DNA from: Alloalcanivorax mobilis
GTDB taxonomy: Bacteria; Pseudomonadota; Gammaproteobacteria; Pseudomonadales; Alcanivoracaceae
Assembly (NCBI RefSeq): GCF_002864685.1
Contig: NZ_NMQZ01000002.1
Location: 62,001 to 126,000 of the forward strand
Length of the DNA stretch: 64,000 bases
Reading direction: 5' to 3'
A model generated the notes under the pieces. The model worked only from the letters and a program-made list of their open reading frames with translations, did no database searches and was not told where the DNA came from. Position 1 is the stretch's first letter. Every line of letters begins with the position of its first letter. Below, one piece after another: positions 18,436 to 25,776 of this stretch. The position numbers were made by a program, and so were the translations under genes.

Positions 18436-19221
18436 ATGCTTTATAAATATCTATCTACGAAATCTAAGTCCTATACAAGTATTCTCAATGATCTTGAGGT
18501 TTACTTTGCATCATGTGCTAGGTTTAATGATCCCTTTGAGGGAGTGCCCTACTATTCGTTGCCAAGCAGAGCTGAAATCAAGCAATATCTTTTGAAAAGG
18601 GGAGTGAAAAGAGAAAAGTTAAAGGATAACTTGGATCGAGCAAGGAACCATTTTTTTGAATCTCAAGAAATGCTCTCTAAAGACGATGAATGGCGAGAAG
18701 GCGCAGGCATTTTGTGTCTTACGCCTTACAACGACAATTTGTTAATGTGGTCGCATTATGGAGATCAGCATAAGGGCGTATGTCTAGGGTTTGATGTTGC
18801 TCTTCCCTTTGACGAAATATTTGGTGCGGGATACGACGTGGAATACTCTGAAACGTACCCACAAATTCCTGTGCTCAGAATGGAAGAGCTCCTGGTAGAC
18901 AGTTTGAATGGTTATAAAAATATAGATGGCTATGATGATGTCGTAACAAAACAATTTTATACAAAGGCCGAGTGCTGGAGTTATGAGCAAGAAATTCGTT
19001 TTCTAAGGCCGGCCCTTGCTCATGGTGTAGGTTCTATGCCGTTCCCTGCTATAAAACTAAGAGAAGTAATTCTTGGCTGCAATATTGAAGAAAGTGACAG
19101 GATAAAGACTATGAATCTTGTTAAGAAGAACTTCCCGCATGCCAAAATACTACAGTCAAAAATGGAAGAAAAATATTATAAAGTTAAATATGAAGAAATT
19201 GCTGAAGTCGAGAAGTGCTAA
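18436..19221 (+). CDS. DUF2971 domain protein
   Basis: A 261-residue protein matching DUF2971: 'MLYKYLSTKSKSYTSILNDLEVYFASCARFNDPFEG' reduced here to its core 'ARFNDPFEG', then 'CLTPYNDNLLMWSHYG' and 'HKGVCLGFD'. Genes of this family are frequent in integron cassettes and other accessory DNA; biochemical function is unknown. GC content is low (about 40%). It is preceded by the 250-bp repeat and its stop overlaps the beginning of an attC-like sequence, so it has the outline of a single gene cassette. Its end is TAA within TGCTAACAAGGCGC. Confidence 0.75.
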   Translation: MLYKYLSTKSKSYTSILNDLEVYFASCARFNDPFEGVPYYSLPSRAEIKQYLLKRGVKREKLKDNLDRARNHFFESQEMLSKDDEWREGAGILCLTPYNDNLLMWSHYGDQHKGVCLGFDVALPFDEIFGAGYDVEYSETYPQIPVLRMEELLVDSLNGYKNIDGYDDVVTKQFYTKAECWSYEQEIRFLRPALAHGVGSMPFPAIKLREVILGCNIEESDRIKTMNLVKKNFPHAKILQSKMEEKYYKVKYEEIAEVEKC

Positions 19222-19240
19222 CAAGGCGCTGCAACCGACT
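19216..19240 (+). other. Left half of an attC-like site, truncated
   Basis: TGCTAACAAGGCGCTGCAACC overlaps the DUF2971 stop in the way cassette attC sites usually do, and closely resembles the 5' ends of gammaproteobacterial attC sites. No matching right core GTTRRRY follows; sequence breaks into 'TGTGTAGTTCCCCCGCTTTAG', which resembles an insertion-sequence end. I infer that an insertion or deletion removed the right half. Confidence 0.5.
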
Positions 19241-19364
19241 GTGTAGTTCCCCCGCTTTAGTGGATCCCTTCTCCTAACGAGAGGGGGTGGACAATGCCCA
19301 GACGCAAGCATCCGAGGGGGACCTGGATAATTGAATATCCATAATGGATCGAGATGCCAGCAAT

Positions 19365-19388
19365 GGGGTCAGGTCTTGCCTTTTGCCT
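19365..19388 (+). repeat. RAYT/REP-type palindrome half, copy 1
   Basis: GGTCAGGTCTTGCCTTTTGCC. The same 20-odd bases occur at 22556 (with an inverted partner, forming a full hairpin) and 24200. Sequences of this form are usually the recognition ends of REP-associated Y1 transposases. No transposase gene is in the window. Confidence 0.6.
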
Positions 19389-19402
19389 ATACCGCTGACG
19401 CG

Positions 19403-19428
19403 AGAAGCCCCGGCGGAAATCCGGGGCA
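19403..19428 (-). terminator. Terminator-like hairpin downstream of symE relic
   Basis: Stem CCCCGG / CCGGGG with a 7-base loop, reading on the minus strand into GCTTCT. It lies 7 bases after the symE stop. A similar hairpin follows yoeB at 24233. Confidence 0.5.
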
Positions 19429-19434
19429 ATCCCC

Positions 19435-19636
19435 TCACCGACAACGATCCCGAACAATCGACAGCCGCCCATCTTCCACGGTAACCGACACAGGCGTATC
19501 AATGGTAAACCCCGCCCGCACCAGCCAGATGCCTTTTAGAAGAAGAGAGGGTGTGATCGGATTGCCGCTGCAAGGCTTGCTTTTCAGAGTGTAGTTCTGA
19601 TGGCCTTTGCGGACTTTGAGGTTGCGTTGTTTTCAT
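19435..19636 (-). pseudogene. symE: SymE-like type I toxin, frameshifted
   Basis: Reading the minus strand, ATG at 19636 (AGGAGCAGG upstream) is followed by AAAA. Removing one A gives MKQRNLKVRKGHQ, and the same frame runs on to 'LLLKGIWLVRAGFTIDTPV' and 'SVTVEDGRLSIVRDRCR', which is the SymE toxin signature (G-x-W-L-x-x-A-G-F). As written, the start codon leads into another frame that stops early. About 66 residues, like short SymE homologues; SymE acts on RNA/nucleoid in its AbrB-like fold. Relic or slippage-switched gene; a sequencing error in the A-run cannot be excluded. Confidence 0.55.
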
Positions 19637-19997
19637 GGTCCTGCTCCTGTTGTGCAATTTCTAGGTTGCGTAAGTAGGGCGGTCGGGAGGCTAGAAACAG
19701 CAACAGGTACTGCTCCGACTATTTCCTGCAAGCAGGTGTTGTATTCGCCGGACCTCCCGACCATTGCGTCCCGGATTTCGGGCACAAAAAATTTCCGGAA
19801 GAATTTTTTGACTTCGCCCCATGGAGCGACTGTCCATAGGGTGCCAGCCAGGGATGGCGTAGGCACAAAAAAGCCGCAGTGCTTCCGGTATGCGGCTTTG
19901 CCCGCCTGTTGGAGTTTCTAGGCTCCTCAAGCAGGTGTACCTTCGTGTAATGTACTGTCAATATGGCCAGTGCGGATGATTACGATAAGGAGGTTGT
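19637..19997. other. Structured intergenic region with inverted repeats
   Basis: No gene recognised in 361 bases. GGTCGGGAGG (19681-19690) and CCTCCCGACC (19753-19762) are perfect inverted partners with a 62-base loop that itself contains CCTGCAAGCAGG. A second hairpin, AAAGCCGCA / TGCGGCTTT (19870-19899), ends in a T-tract when read on the minus strand, like a terminator, but no minus-strand gene feeds it. The Fic gene's ribosome site AAGGAGG (19987-19993) closes the region. Confidence 0.5.
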
Positions 19998-20999
19998 GTG
20001 AGTGACATTGTTATTTTTGAGGAGGACGCCGGATCGGTGGAGGTTCGCCTGGAGGGCGAGACCCTATGGGCGACTCAAGGCCAGATGGCCGAGCTTTTTG
20101 ATACCTCCACGGACAATATCGGCCTGCACCTTAAGAACGTCTACGCCGAGGCCGAGTTGGACGAGGCGGCAACCACCGAGGATTTCTCGGTAGTTCGTCA
20201 GGAGGGCAAGCGCCAAGTCCGTCGGCGGCTCAAGCACTACAACCTGGATGCGGTGATATCCGTCGGCTACCGGGTCAGTTCCCGGCGGGCCACGCGCTTC
20301 CGCCAGTGGGCCACCCGCGTCCTCCGTGAGCACCTCACCCGGGGCTACAGCTTCAACGAGCACCGCCTGGCCCGGCAGGGCCTCGCCGAGCTGGAGCAAG
20401 CTGTGGAATTGCTCGGCCAGACCCTGACCCGACAGGAACTGGTCTCCGACATCGGTCAGGAAGTGGTCGGTCTGATCCTCGGCTATGCGCGCACCTGGCG
20501 CTTGCTCCAGGACTACGACGAAGGCGTGCTGGGCGTGCCTCCCGGGGCCCGCCCTGCCTGCGGTGTGCTGGGCGTGGATGAAGCCCGCCGCGCCCTGGAT
20601 GCCCTGGCCGGCGAGCTGCGAGAGCGCGGCGAAGCCAGCGACCTCTTCGCCCGGGATAGGAATGACGGCCTGGCCTCGATTCTGGGCAACCTGGAACAGA
20701 GCATGTTCGGCGAGCCCCTCTACGGCACCCGTGAGGAACGCGCCGCGCACCTGTTGTATTTCGTGATCAAGAACCACCCCTTCTCGGATGGCAACAAGCG
20801 CTCCGGCGCCTTCTTGTTCCTGATCTACCTGCGCCAGGAAGGCATGCGCCTGACCCTGAACGAGCAGGGTCTGACCGCCCTCACACTGCTGATCGCCGAA
20901 AGTGACCCCAAGGCCAAGGATCTGATGGCACGGCTGGTCATGAATCTGGTTGCGGATGACATCAGTGTGGCCAACAAGAATGAGGCGAGTACCGAATAA
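19998..20999 (+). CDS. RhuM-Fic/DOC fusion protein (putative toxin)
   Basis: A 333-residue protein. Residues ~1-130 match the RhuM/Bro-N-like DNA-interaction region ('LWATQGQMAELFDTSTDNIGLHLKNVY'). Residues ~190-320 are a Fic/DOC domain with motif HPFSDGNKR at 260-268, which fits the DOC-type (kinase-like) or Fic catalytic loop H-P-F-x-x-G-N-K-R. Such proteins modify a cellular target, as Doc does with EF-Tu. GTG start at 19998 with AAGGAGG upstream. Its GC content (about 63%) is higher than the cassette genes around it. No partner antitoxin ORF is evident next to it. Confidence 0.85.
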   Translation: MSDIVIFEEDAGSVEVRLEGETLWATQGQMAELFDTSTDNIGLHLKNVYAEAELDEAATTEDFSVVRQEGKRQVRRRLKHYNLDAVISVGYRVSSRRATRFRQWATRVLREHLTRGYSFNEHRLARQGLAELEQAVELLGQTLTRQELVSDIGQEVVGLILGYARTWRLLQDYDEGVLGVPPGARPACGVLGVDEARRALDALAGELRERGEASDLFARDRNDGLASILGNLEQSMFGEPLYGTREERAAHLLYFVIKNHPFSDGNKRSGAFLFLIYLRQEGMRLTLNEQGLTALTLLIAESDPKAKDLMARLVMNLVADDISVANKNEASTE

Positions 21000-21098
21000 A
21001 CGCCGTCCCCTCGCTGCATCTGCCCTGTGAGTTTCTGGAAATCGAATCTCGATGATTGGTAGGGGCATTTACGACAACTCGTCCAAGCCATCGGCGGC

Positions 21099-21350
21099 GA
21101 TTGAGCGTGGATGATCTGAACGGGACAGATAGTAAGGGCTTACTTATAGGGTTGCCGGCGGGAGAGCGTCGGCGGCCTTTTGATTTTTGAAAGAAAGAAT
21201 TGGTCAAGGTATCAGGAAGGGACTGCTCGCTGAGTTTGTAAGTGGCTGACTTTTCTGGTTTTATTTTGCGTTAGGGGGAATTCAGTAAAAATGATATGAC
21301 GCTGGCGCGTTCATTGGATATTCGAGCCGGCGTCCTAATGCCTGTTAGAT
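21099..21350 (+). repeat. ~250-bp dispersed repeat, copy 2
   Basis: Same elements as copy 1: ATGATCTGA, palindrome AGTAAGGGCTTACT (21131-21144), hairpin with T-tract, 'TTGGTCAAGGTATCAG', 'CTTTTCTGGTTTTATTTTG', stem GACGCTGGC...GCCGGCGTC and the end CCTAATGCCTGTTAGAT. Here the last seven bases, GTTAGAT, fit the integron core-site consensus GTTRRRY exactly. It ends about 10 bases before the next ORF start. Confidence 0.72.
21149..21186 (+). terminator. Terminator inside repeat copy 2
   Basis: Stem GTTGCCGGCG / CGTCGGCGGCC (with one mismatch-tolerant pairing) followed by TTTT and then ATTTTT. It would stop transcripts from the Fic gene. Confidence 0.55.
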
Positions 21351-21360
21351 TGAAATCCAG

Positions 21361-21966
21361 GTGAGAGTTGTGCATGTGAATCCGGACTTAGAATGGTACG
21401 CCTCAGAAGGAGAGAAGCGGTCTTTGCCGATTCGTTGCCCATTCGCTGCGTCTGCGCGGTGCCCGCGATACTTTCAAAGCTTGGCATTGCTCGGCGAATC
21501 TGGAATTACAACGAGAATTCCTGAAATCGAAGATACTCGGCTTGTTGAGTTTTGGTCGAGTTCTGATTTATGGCCGACTACCGCTGAGCAGTCAACATCT
21601 GTCTCGGGTGGCGAAGGTTCGCCACGCCAGTTCTCCAACTTCTGCCCGGAGGTTTCCTGCGATACTTTCAATTTCTTTGGATCTTATTTGTCTCAGTTCT
21701 CTGATGAAACTGATCGCGACTCTACTCATGAGGCACTGATGCGCTCTGGAGTTGTTGGAGCTGGAGATTGGCGCTGGAGCTGGCAGTATGTTGAGCCGCT
21801 TCATTATTCCTCTTGCTCTTTGTATTCCCTTCTTCAGGTAAGCAGTTCTGGGACCGAAACAAAAAGTAAAGATCACGACGTATTCCAGCTTCGGCCAACC
21901 TTATGGGGTATTAGCGTCGATCTTAAAAAGCTATTTTCTGTAATTAAAGACTGGTGGAGGCGGTAG
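21361..21966 (+). CDS. Cassette-type hypothetical protein
   Basis: A 201-residue protein beginning at GTG 21361 with a Cys/Pro-containing N-terminus ('LPIRCPFAASARCPRYFQ') and a C-terminal basic end ('DLKKLFSVIKDWWRR'). No catalytic motif recognised. ORFs with this N-terminal pattern recur in integron gene cassettes, from memory of such arrays. It lies between repeat copy 2 (ending GTTAGAT) and an attC-like site (21973-22056), the exact outline of a gene cassette. Function unknown. Confidence 0.65.
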   Translation: MRVVHVNPDLEWYASEGEKRSLPIRCPFAASARCPRYFQSLALLGESGITTRIPEIEDTRLVEFWSSSDLWPTTAEQSTSVSGGEGSPRQFSNFCPEVSCDTFNFFGSYLSQFSDETDRDSTHEALMRSGVVGAGDWRWSWQYVEPLHYSSCSLYSLLQVSSSGTETKSKDHDVFQLRPTLWGISVDLKKLFSVIKDWWRR

Positions 21967-21972
21967 CATGCA

Positions 21973-22056
21973 ATCTAACCATGCCAGGCACGGCGACGGC
22001 TTCTTCGTTTCGGCTGCGCCTACACTACAAAGCCGCGCGTGCTGGCGGCGTTAAAT
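21973..22056 (+). other. attC-like recombination site (84 bp)
   Basis: Left core ATCTAAC (21973-21979) fits RYYYAAC; right core GTTAAAT (22050-22056) fits GTTRRRY. The two ends are complementary, and the inner boxes pair as GGCACG(G)CG against the reverse complement AGCACGCGCG, with offset single bases, as in folded attC sites. It lies between two short ORFs. No integron integrase was found in the window. Confidence 0.68.
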
Positions 22057-22078
22057 TCCAATCAGAGAGGAGTCTGCA

Positions 22079-22423
22079 TTGTCTAACAGGATGCTGTTTA
22101 GATTGTTTGACTTTCCAATTCTTTTGCTTGTTTTGGCGATTGTCGGGCTTCATTTTCTCGGCGACCTCGTGCCCAACTGGTTTTCTGGCAGCGCAGTTCT
22201 TGAGGGATTGGCCAATGGTTCTCGTGCTGCGGCACCCTGGGTCGCCTCAGCTCTTATGCTGGCCTCATTCTTTTTTTTCACCGTGAATTGCCATCGATTG
22301 TGGCGTTGGAATCAGGGTAACTCAGATTGCTGTTTTGTCTGTGGTGGTATTGTTGACCACAAGCATGGTCGTTATGGGCCTTACAAGCACTGCTTGGCAT
22401 GCGGGAAAAATCAAAAAAATTAA
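22079..22423 (+). CDS. Small membrane protein with C-terminal zinc ribbon
   Basis: A 114-residue protein starting at TTG 22079 with AGAGAGGAG upstream. It has two hydrophobic helices (~11-33 'FPILLLVLAIVGLHFLGDLV' region and ~52-72 'PWVASALMLASFFFFTV') and a C-terminal ribbon with two knuckles, 'CFVCG' and 'CLACG'. It sits between two attC-like sites, so it forms a one-gene cassette. Zinc binding is inferred; no further role can be read. Confidence 0.7.
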   Translation: MSNRMLFRLFDFPILLLVLAIVGLHFLGDLVPNWFSGSAVLEGLANGSRAAAPWVASALMLASFFFFTVNCHRLWRWNQGNSDCCFVCGGIVDHKHGRYGPYKHCLACGKNQKN

Positions 22424-22519
22424 CAAGGCGCAGTAGTTCGCGGCCGGTGGCCGCCGGACACCCTTTACGCGGCTCCTTCGTCGCCACTCCAAGGTCGCCG
22501 CTGTGCTTCGGCGTTAAAT
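22418..22519 (+). other. attC-like recombination site (102 bp)
   Basis: Begins AATTAACAAGGCGCAG over the stop codon of the preceding ORF and ends CGGCGTTAAAT (right core GTTAAAT fits GTTRRRY). The left core AATTAAC deviates from RYYYAAC at one position. L boxes pair loosely (GCGCAG with GCACAG from the other strand). Internal 'CGCGGCCGGTGGCCGCCGG' adds a secondary hairpin. Confidence 0.58.
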
Positions 22520-22555
22520 CGAAAGGAGTGGCCGCATTACATTCAGGGGAAGCAA

Positions 22556-22617
22556 TGGGTCAGGTCTTGCCTTTTGCCTGAGGAGGGCGCGTTAGGCAAA
22601 AGGCAGGTCCTGACCCA
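22556..22617. repeat. Complete RAYT/REP-type palindrome
   Basis: TGGGTCAGGTCTTGCC... (22556-22579) and its inverted partner (22594-22617) pair over 24 bases with two mismatches around a 14-base loop. The left arm repeats the sequences at 19365 and 24200. It is a typical REP-associated transposase target or ssDNA hairpin. Confidence 0.65.
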
Positions 22618-22833
22618 GACGTGCTAGCTGAGTAAAGCCATCAAGTTGTTCGGTAGAGGCAACAGACTGACGGAAGGATGATCACCGAGGCTGCGGTAAG
22701 ATCGATGACAGATGCACTGATGTAGTCGGGCGGGAAGCTGCTCAGCGCATCGATCAGCATTGTCGTACGCCTTAGGCATAGGCCCGATCTTGTGCTTGAC
22801 TAATTAAGCAGTGTGCTGAATTTGGAGAAGGGT

Positions 22834-24150
22834 GTGGATGACAAGAAGAGCGATAAAAAGATATCTGACAATCCGAGTACCGAAGACATGAAAGCTCTAC
22901 TCCCGGGCCTTCAGGTTCTTGAAAAAGGCGCACGTTTTCTCGGAAGGCTGGGTTTCAAGCGAGGGAAAATGTTGCGCTTCGCTGACCAAATAGATGAACT
23001 GGCCGAGCATTCAAAAATTATCGACTTACCTGATCGCTTCAATGAGGCTTTCGGGCCGCTTGGCTGGATAGCCGTCGGGTCGGCGCTGTCCGTTGAAGTC
23101 ATGGATGAGGCGTTGTCGCTCCACGCCGAAGGGAGCATTGACGAGGCCGAGATGGTACTCGTCGAATGGTTCACCAAGGAAAACATCGAGCTTTTCGCAA
23201 TCCTTCGAGCGCGTCGTTTTCATCAAGCAAGCCTTCGGGATGATCAACTGAAGGAAGCACTCCAGCTCTATCTGGAAGAGCGATACATAGCGGCGGTCCC
23301 GCTCATCCTGATCGCTTGCGATGGACTTGCTTCCGATGTAGCGCCGGTCAGCCCATTCGAGAAGGGTGCTGATCTCAGCTGTTTTGACTCGATCACAGGC
23401 CACAGCACCGCTTTGCCGGAGTTGATGAAGCTAATTACCAAAGGTGTTAGAAAATCCCGCGACGATGCGCTCGACCTGCCGCTGAGGCATGGCATTCTAC
23501 ACGGTCGCTCTTTGGGGTATGCAAACAAGAAAGTGTGTGCGAAGGCTTGGCTTTTGATGATGGCACTGGTTGATTGGGCGACTGACAAGTCATCGGAAGA
23601 AGAACGGCGCGCACAGCATGAAAAGAAGCAGCAAGAAACACTCTCGGACATTCTTGAAAAACATCGTCAGACGCAGGCCGACCGCAAGGCTATGGACGCG
23701 TTCGAACCTTACCATGTCGACTTGCCGTTGACCAAGCCGCTTACCCCCGGTTCGCCTGAGAATGCGGTCTCCGAGTTTCTTTCCGGATGGAAAGCTAAGA
23801 ACTTTGGGAAGATGGCGCAACACGCGGTTAATGTCACGCAGAAGCCGGCAAAAAAAATGGCCGGCGAAATAAGATCAACGGCCGATCATGTAGAGCTTAT
23901 CAATTATGAAATCCTGTCGATCCATCGCACCACTGTCGTGCGTTGTGACGTCCGGCTTTGGGCGAAGGCAAAAACCCTCATGAATGAGGTAGACGGCGAG
24001 TTCAGCTTGGTAGTCTTTCGCTTCACTGCCGACGGCAATGTCGCCATGCCGAGTGAAGACGGTAAGTGGTGCATCCAGCAAAATTTCATGTACAAAATAA
24101 TGCAAGAGAAGTTTGCCGACACGGCCAACAATCCGAGCACCAAAGGATAG
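22834..24150 (+). CDS. HEPN-motif protein with C-terminal NTF2-like region
   Basis: About 438 residues. 'LPLRHGILHGRSLGYANKK' near residue 217 has the R-x4-H signature of HEPN ribonucleases, set in helices as in HEPN abortive-infection proteins. A charged linker ('SSEEERRAQHEKKQQE', ~255-290) precedes a C-terminal region ('SPENAVSEFLSGWKAKNFGKM') that resembles an NTF2-like domain. GTG 22834 is chosen because GGAG lies 6 bases before it; GTG 22813 is possible. It is flanked by RAYT sequences. RNase activity is inferred from the motif, not proven. Could act as a single-gene abortive-infection toxin. Confidence 0.6.
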   Translation: MDDKKSDKKISDNPSTEDMKALLPGLQVLEKGARFLGRLGFKRGKMLRFADQIDELAEHSKIIDLPDRFNEAFGPLGWIAVGSALSVEVMDEALSLHAEGSIDEAEMVLVEWFTKENIELFAILRARRFHQASLRDDQLKEALQLYLEERYIAAVPLILIACDGLASDVAPVSPFEKGADLSCFDSITGHSTALPELMKLITKGVRKSRDDALDLPLRHGILHGRSLGYANKKVCAKAWLLMMALVDWATDKSSEEERRAQHEKKQQETLSDILEKHRQTQADRKAMDAFEPYHVDLPLTKPLTPGSPENAVSEFLSGWKAKNFGKMAQHAVNVTQKPAKKMAGEIRSTADHVELINYEILSIHRTTVVRCDVRLWAKAKTLMNEVDGEFSLVVFRFTADGNVAMPSEDGKWCIQQNFMYKIMQEKFADTANNPSTKG

Positions 24151-24199
24151 TTGGCAGTGCAGGCGGTTTGATCGCTTTGCATTGACAGCAATCAGATAG

Positions 24200-24222
24200 A
24201 GTCAGGTCTTGCCTTTTGCCTT
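24200..24222 (+). repeat. RAYT/REP-type palindrome half, copy 3
   Basis: AGTCAGGTCTTGCCTTTTGCC, matching 19365 and the left arm at 22556. It lies just beyond the terminator of yefM-yoeB, in the same arrangement as copy 1 beyond symE. Confidence 0.55.
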
Positions 24223-24232
24223 TCAGGACGCA

Positions 24233-24256
24233 AGAAGCCCCGGCCATGGGCGGGGT
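24233..24256 (-). terminator. Terminator-like hairpin downstream of yoeB
   Basis: Stem CCCCG / CGGGG around GCCCATGGC read on the minus strand, continuing into GCTTCTTG. About 120 bases after the yoeB stop; the interval holds no recognised gene. Confidence 0.45.
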
Positions 24257-24376
24257 CATCCCTCCACTATCGCTTGCCGTGGCTCGGTCGACACCACGCT
24301 TCTGAACTCAGCAACGCCGACCGCTAGCCCTTGCACCATCGGGGTAGGGCATGATGATGGGATCGTGGCGGGCGGT

Positions 24377-24649
24377 TCACGGCTGATCGTAGTGCCCGCC
24401 AAGCGCGAAGATATAAATGGAGGAGGCATCAAACTGATACACAATCCGATCTTTCTGGGACAAGCGCCTGGACCAGAAACCAGACAGATTGTGCTTCAGC
24501 GGCTCGGGTTTGCCGATACCCACGCTGGGGTCGTCGCAACGAATCAACTCCTTGATCACCTTGCGCGTGGCATCGTGCAGCTTTCTGTCCTTCTGGCGCA
24601 TGGCCTCATACGCCTCCCAGGTTTTACCCTCAAAGACCAGTGATCTCAT
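24377..24649 (-). CDS. yoeB: YoeB toxin (mRNA interferase)
   Basis: A 90-residue Txe/YoeB toxin that cleaves mRNA in the ribosomal A site. The family stretch 'KPEPLKHNLSGFWSRRL' and 'DRIVYQFD' carry the conserved Glu/Arg/His region; the usual C-terminal H-Y pair appears as 'GGHYDQP'. The ATG at 24649 aligns with the E. coli YoeB start (MKLIW versus MRSLVF); an in-frame ATG at 24661 is possible. It overlaps the yefM 3' end, as in other yefM-yoeB pairs. Confidence 0.9.
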   Translation of the reverse strand: MRSLVFEGKTWEAYEAMRQKDRKLHDATRKVIKELIRCDDPSVGIGKPEPLKHNLSGFWSRRLSQKDRIVYQFDASSIYIFALGGHYDQP

Positions 24650-24902
24650 CCATTTGCTCATCGGTTGGCGTATAGCCAGCGCGCTCGCTGTGCGTTTTCG
24701 CCGAGTCCGCCAGTTGGCGCATCAGGCTGCTGTTCTGCAGCACATACAGCGTCTCCTGTTCGCGCTCCCAATCCTCGGCACTGAGCACCACGAAGTCTTC
24801 CCCGGAGCGCCGGGTCACTCTGAGGGGTTCATGTTTGCTAAGGCTCTCTTCCACAAGCTTTTTCAGGTTGTCCCTGAACTTGTTGACGCTCACGGTATCC
24901 AT
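24630..24902 (-). CDS. yefM: YefM/Phd antitoxin
   Basis: A 90-residue Phd/YefM antitoxin: N-terminal DNA-binding part 'MDTVSVNKFRDNLKKLVE', 'EPLRVTRRSGEDFVVLSAEDW', then a toxin-wrapping C-terminal helix. It neutralises YoeB and represses its own promoter. The start at 24902 matches the family N-terminus. The longer open frame upstream has no family match. A GTAC-rich palindrome lies 30 bases upstream. Confidence 0.9.
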   Translation of the reverse strand: MDTVSVNKFRDNLKKLVEESLSKHEPLRVTRRSGEDFVVLSAEDWEREQETLYVLQNSSLMRQLADSAKTHSERAGYTPTDEQMDEITGL

Positions 24903-24919
24903 TTCAGGCACCAAATTAT

Positions 24920-24945
24920 GTACTAAATTGCCGTACGATTGTACG
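24920..24945 (-). promoter_or_regulatory. Probable YefM operator
   Basis: CGTACGATTGTACG (24932-24945) is a perfect inverted repeat, and a further GTAC is at 24920. YefM operators are built on TGTACA-like palindromes, so autoregulation is likely. Confidence 0.5.
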
Positions 24946-24960
24946 TTCGGCGGACTGGGG

Positions 24961-25182
24961 ATGGCAAGGAATAAGGGTATTGGGCCGGCGCAAGCGAGTA
25001 GGGTGATATCGTCATACTCTGCCGATCTCGGGAGCACCCGCGATCAGGACCAGCAAGCCCAGGAGCGGCTTGTCAGGCTGAGGCAGGCCCTGGTTGACGG
25101 TGAAGCAAGCGGCGAGCCCAAGCCAGTCGATATGACGGCGATCAAGGCGGCTGGCCGCAAGCGGATGAAGGCGCCGGAGTAG
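24961..25182 (+). pseudogene. ParD antitoxin remnant (C-terminal part)
   Basis: The open frame from ATG 24961 encodes 73 residues. Only the last ~45 ('QAQERLVRLRQALVDGEASG', 'EPKPVDMTAIKAAGRKRMK') look like ParD, namely its toxin-binding tail. The first ~28 residues replace the normal ribbon-helix-helix domain with unrelated sequence next to the yefM promoter. It is followed by a truncated parE. Inference: an ancient parDE locus cut at its 5' end by the arrival of yefM-yoeB. Confidence 0.55.
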
Positions 25183-25190
25183 GGCCCACG

Positions 25191-25361
25191 CTGGGCCTTA
25201 CACCCAAGGCGGAATCCGACCTCATCGACATCTGGGCGTATACCTGCGAAGAGTGGAGCGCGGATCAGGCGGATGGCTACCTTGATCAGTTGGAAGCAGG
25301 GATGATGCCTCTGGTTCAACATCAGTACCTGGGGGCACCGGAAAGGCTTGTGGGTGACTAA
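25191..25361 (+). pseudogene. ParE toxin remnant (N-terminal part)
   Basis: The frame reads 'LGLTPKAESDLIDIWAYTCE', then 'EWSADQADGYLDQLEAG' and 'HQYLGAPERLVGD', then stops. This is the N-terminal half of a ParE-family gyrase toxin (usual length ~95-105). The C-terminal strands with the conserved Arg/Tyr are missing and no normal start codon is present. It lies 8 bases after the ParD remnant. Confidence 0.6.
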
Positions 25362-25452
25362 TGGCAGAGGCCTGACGAATCATATAGGCCGGCTTCGCTT
25401 TGCGGCGCGGCTTACCGCAGACGTGAAAGGGCCCATCACTGGAGGTTGAGGC

Positions 25453-25683
25453 ATGGAAATTGACGAAGAGAAAATTGACGAGGCCGTACTGGCTTTGTTG
25501 TACCTGACTTTGCATGATGGCGATCGGGCGTGGAAGTCCTTCGATTGGGATGCCATGAACAGGCTTCACGAAAAGGGGCAGATTGAAAATCCGGTCGGTA
25601 AGGCCAAGTCTATCCTGTTCACTGAGGAGGGCCTCAAAGAGTCAGAGCGTTTGTTCCAGAAATTTTTCGCCAAGGACTCGTGA
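25453..25683 (+). CDS. DUF6429 family protein
   Basis: A 76-residue protein, 'MEIDEEKIDEAVLALLYLTL' ... 'FDWDAMNRLHEKGQIENPVG' ... 'KSILFTEEGLKESERLF', matching the small DUF6429 family common in proteobacterial accessory DNA. It has a winged-helix-like helical pattern; function unknown. Start ATG 25453 has GGAGG 5-9 bases upstream (25441-25445). Confidence 0.8.
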   Translation: MEIDEEKIDEAVLALLYLTLHDGDRAWKSFDWDAMNRLHEKGQIENPVGKAKSILFTEEGLKESERLFQKFFAKDS

Positions 25684-25776
25684 GCATGGCACGGACCTTT
25701 TGGTCAGGCGGTCAACCGGAAGTCAAAAGAAGGGTTTTGGGTTAAGCGGGTACGTGTTTCCCGGTGCCGTTCCGGA

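Noticed and set aside
19257-19330. Insertion-sequence gene start ('MPRRKHPRG') after the truncated attC site
   Set aside because: Only about 16 codons before a stop; an IS end is suspected but no transposase can be supported.
24256-24444. Second SymE-like gene downstream of yoeB
   Set aside because: The terminator resembles that of symE, but the frame has none of the G-x-W-L-x-x-A-G-F signature.
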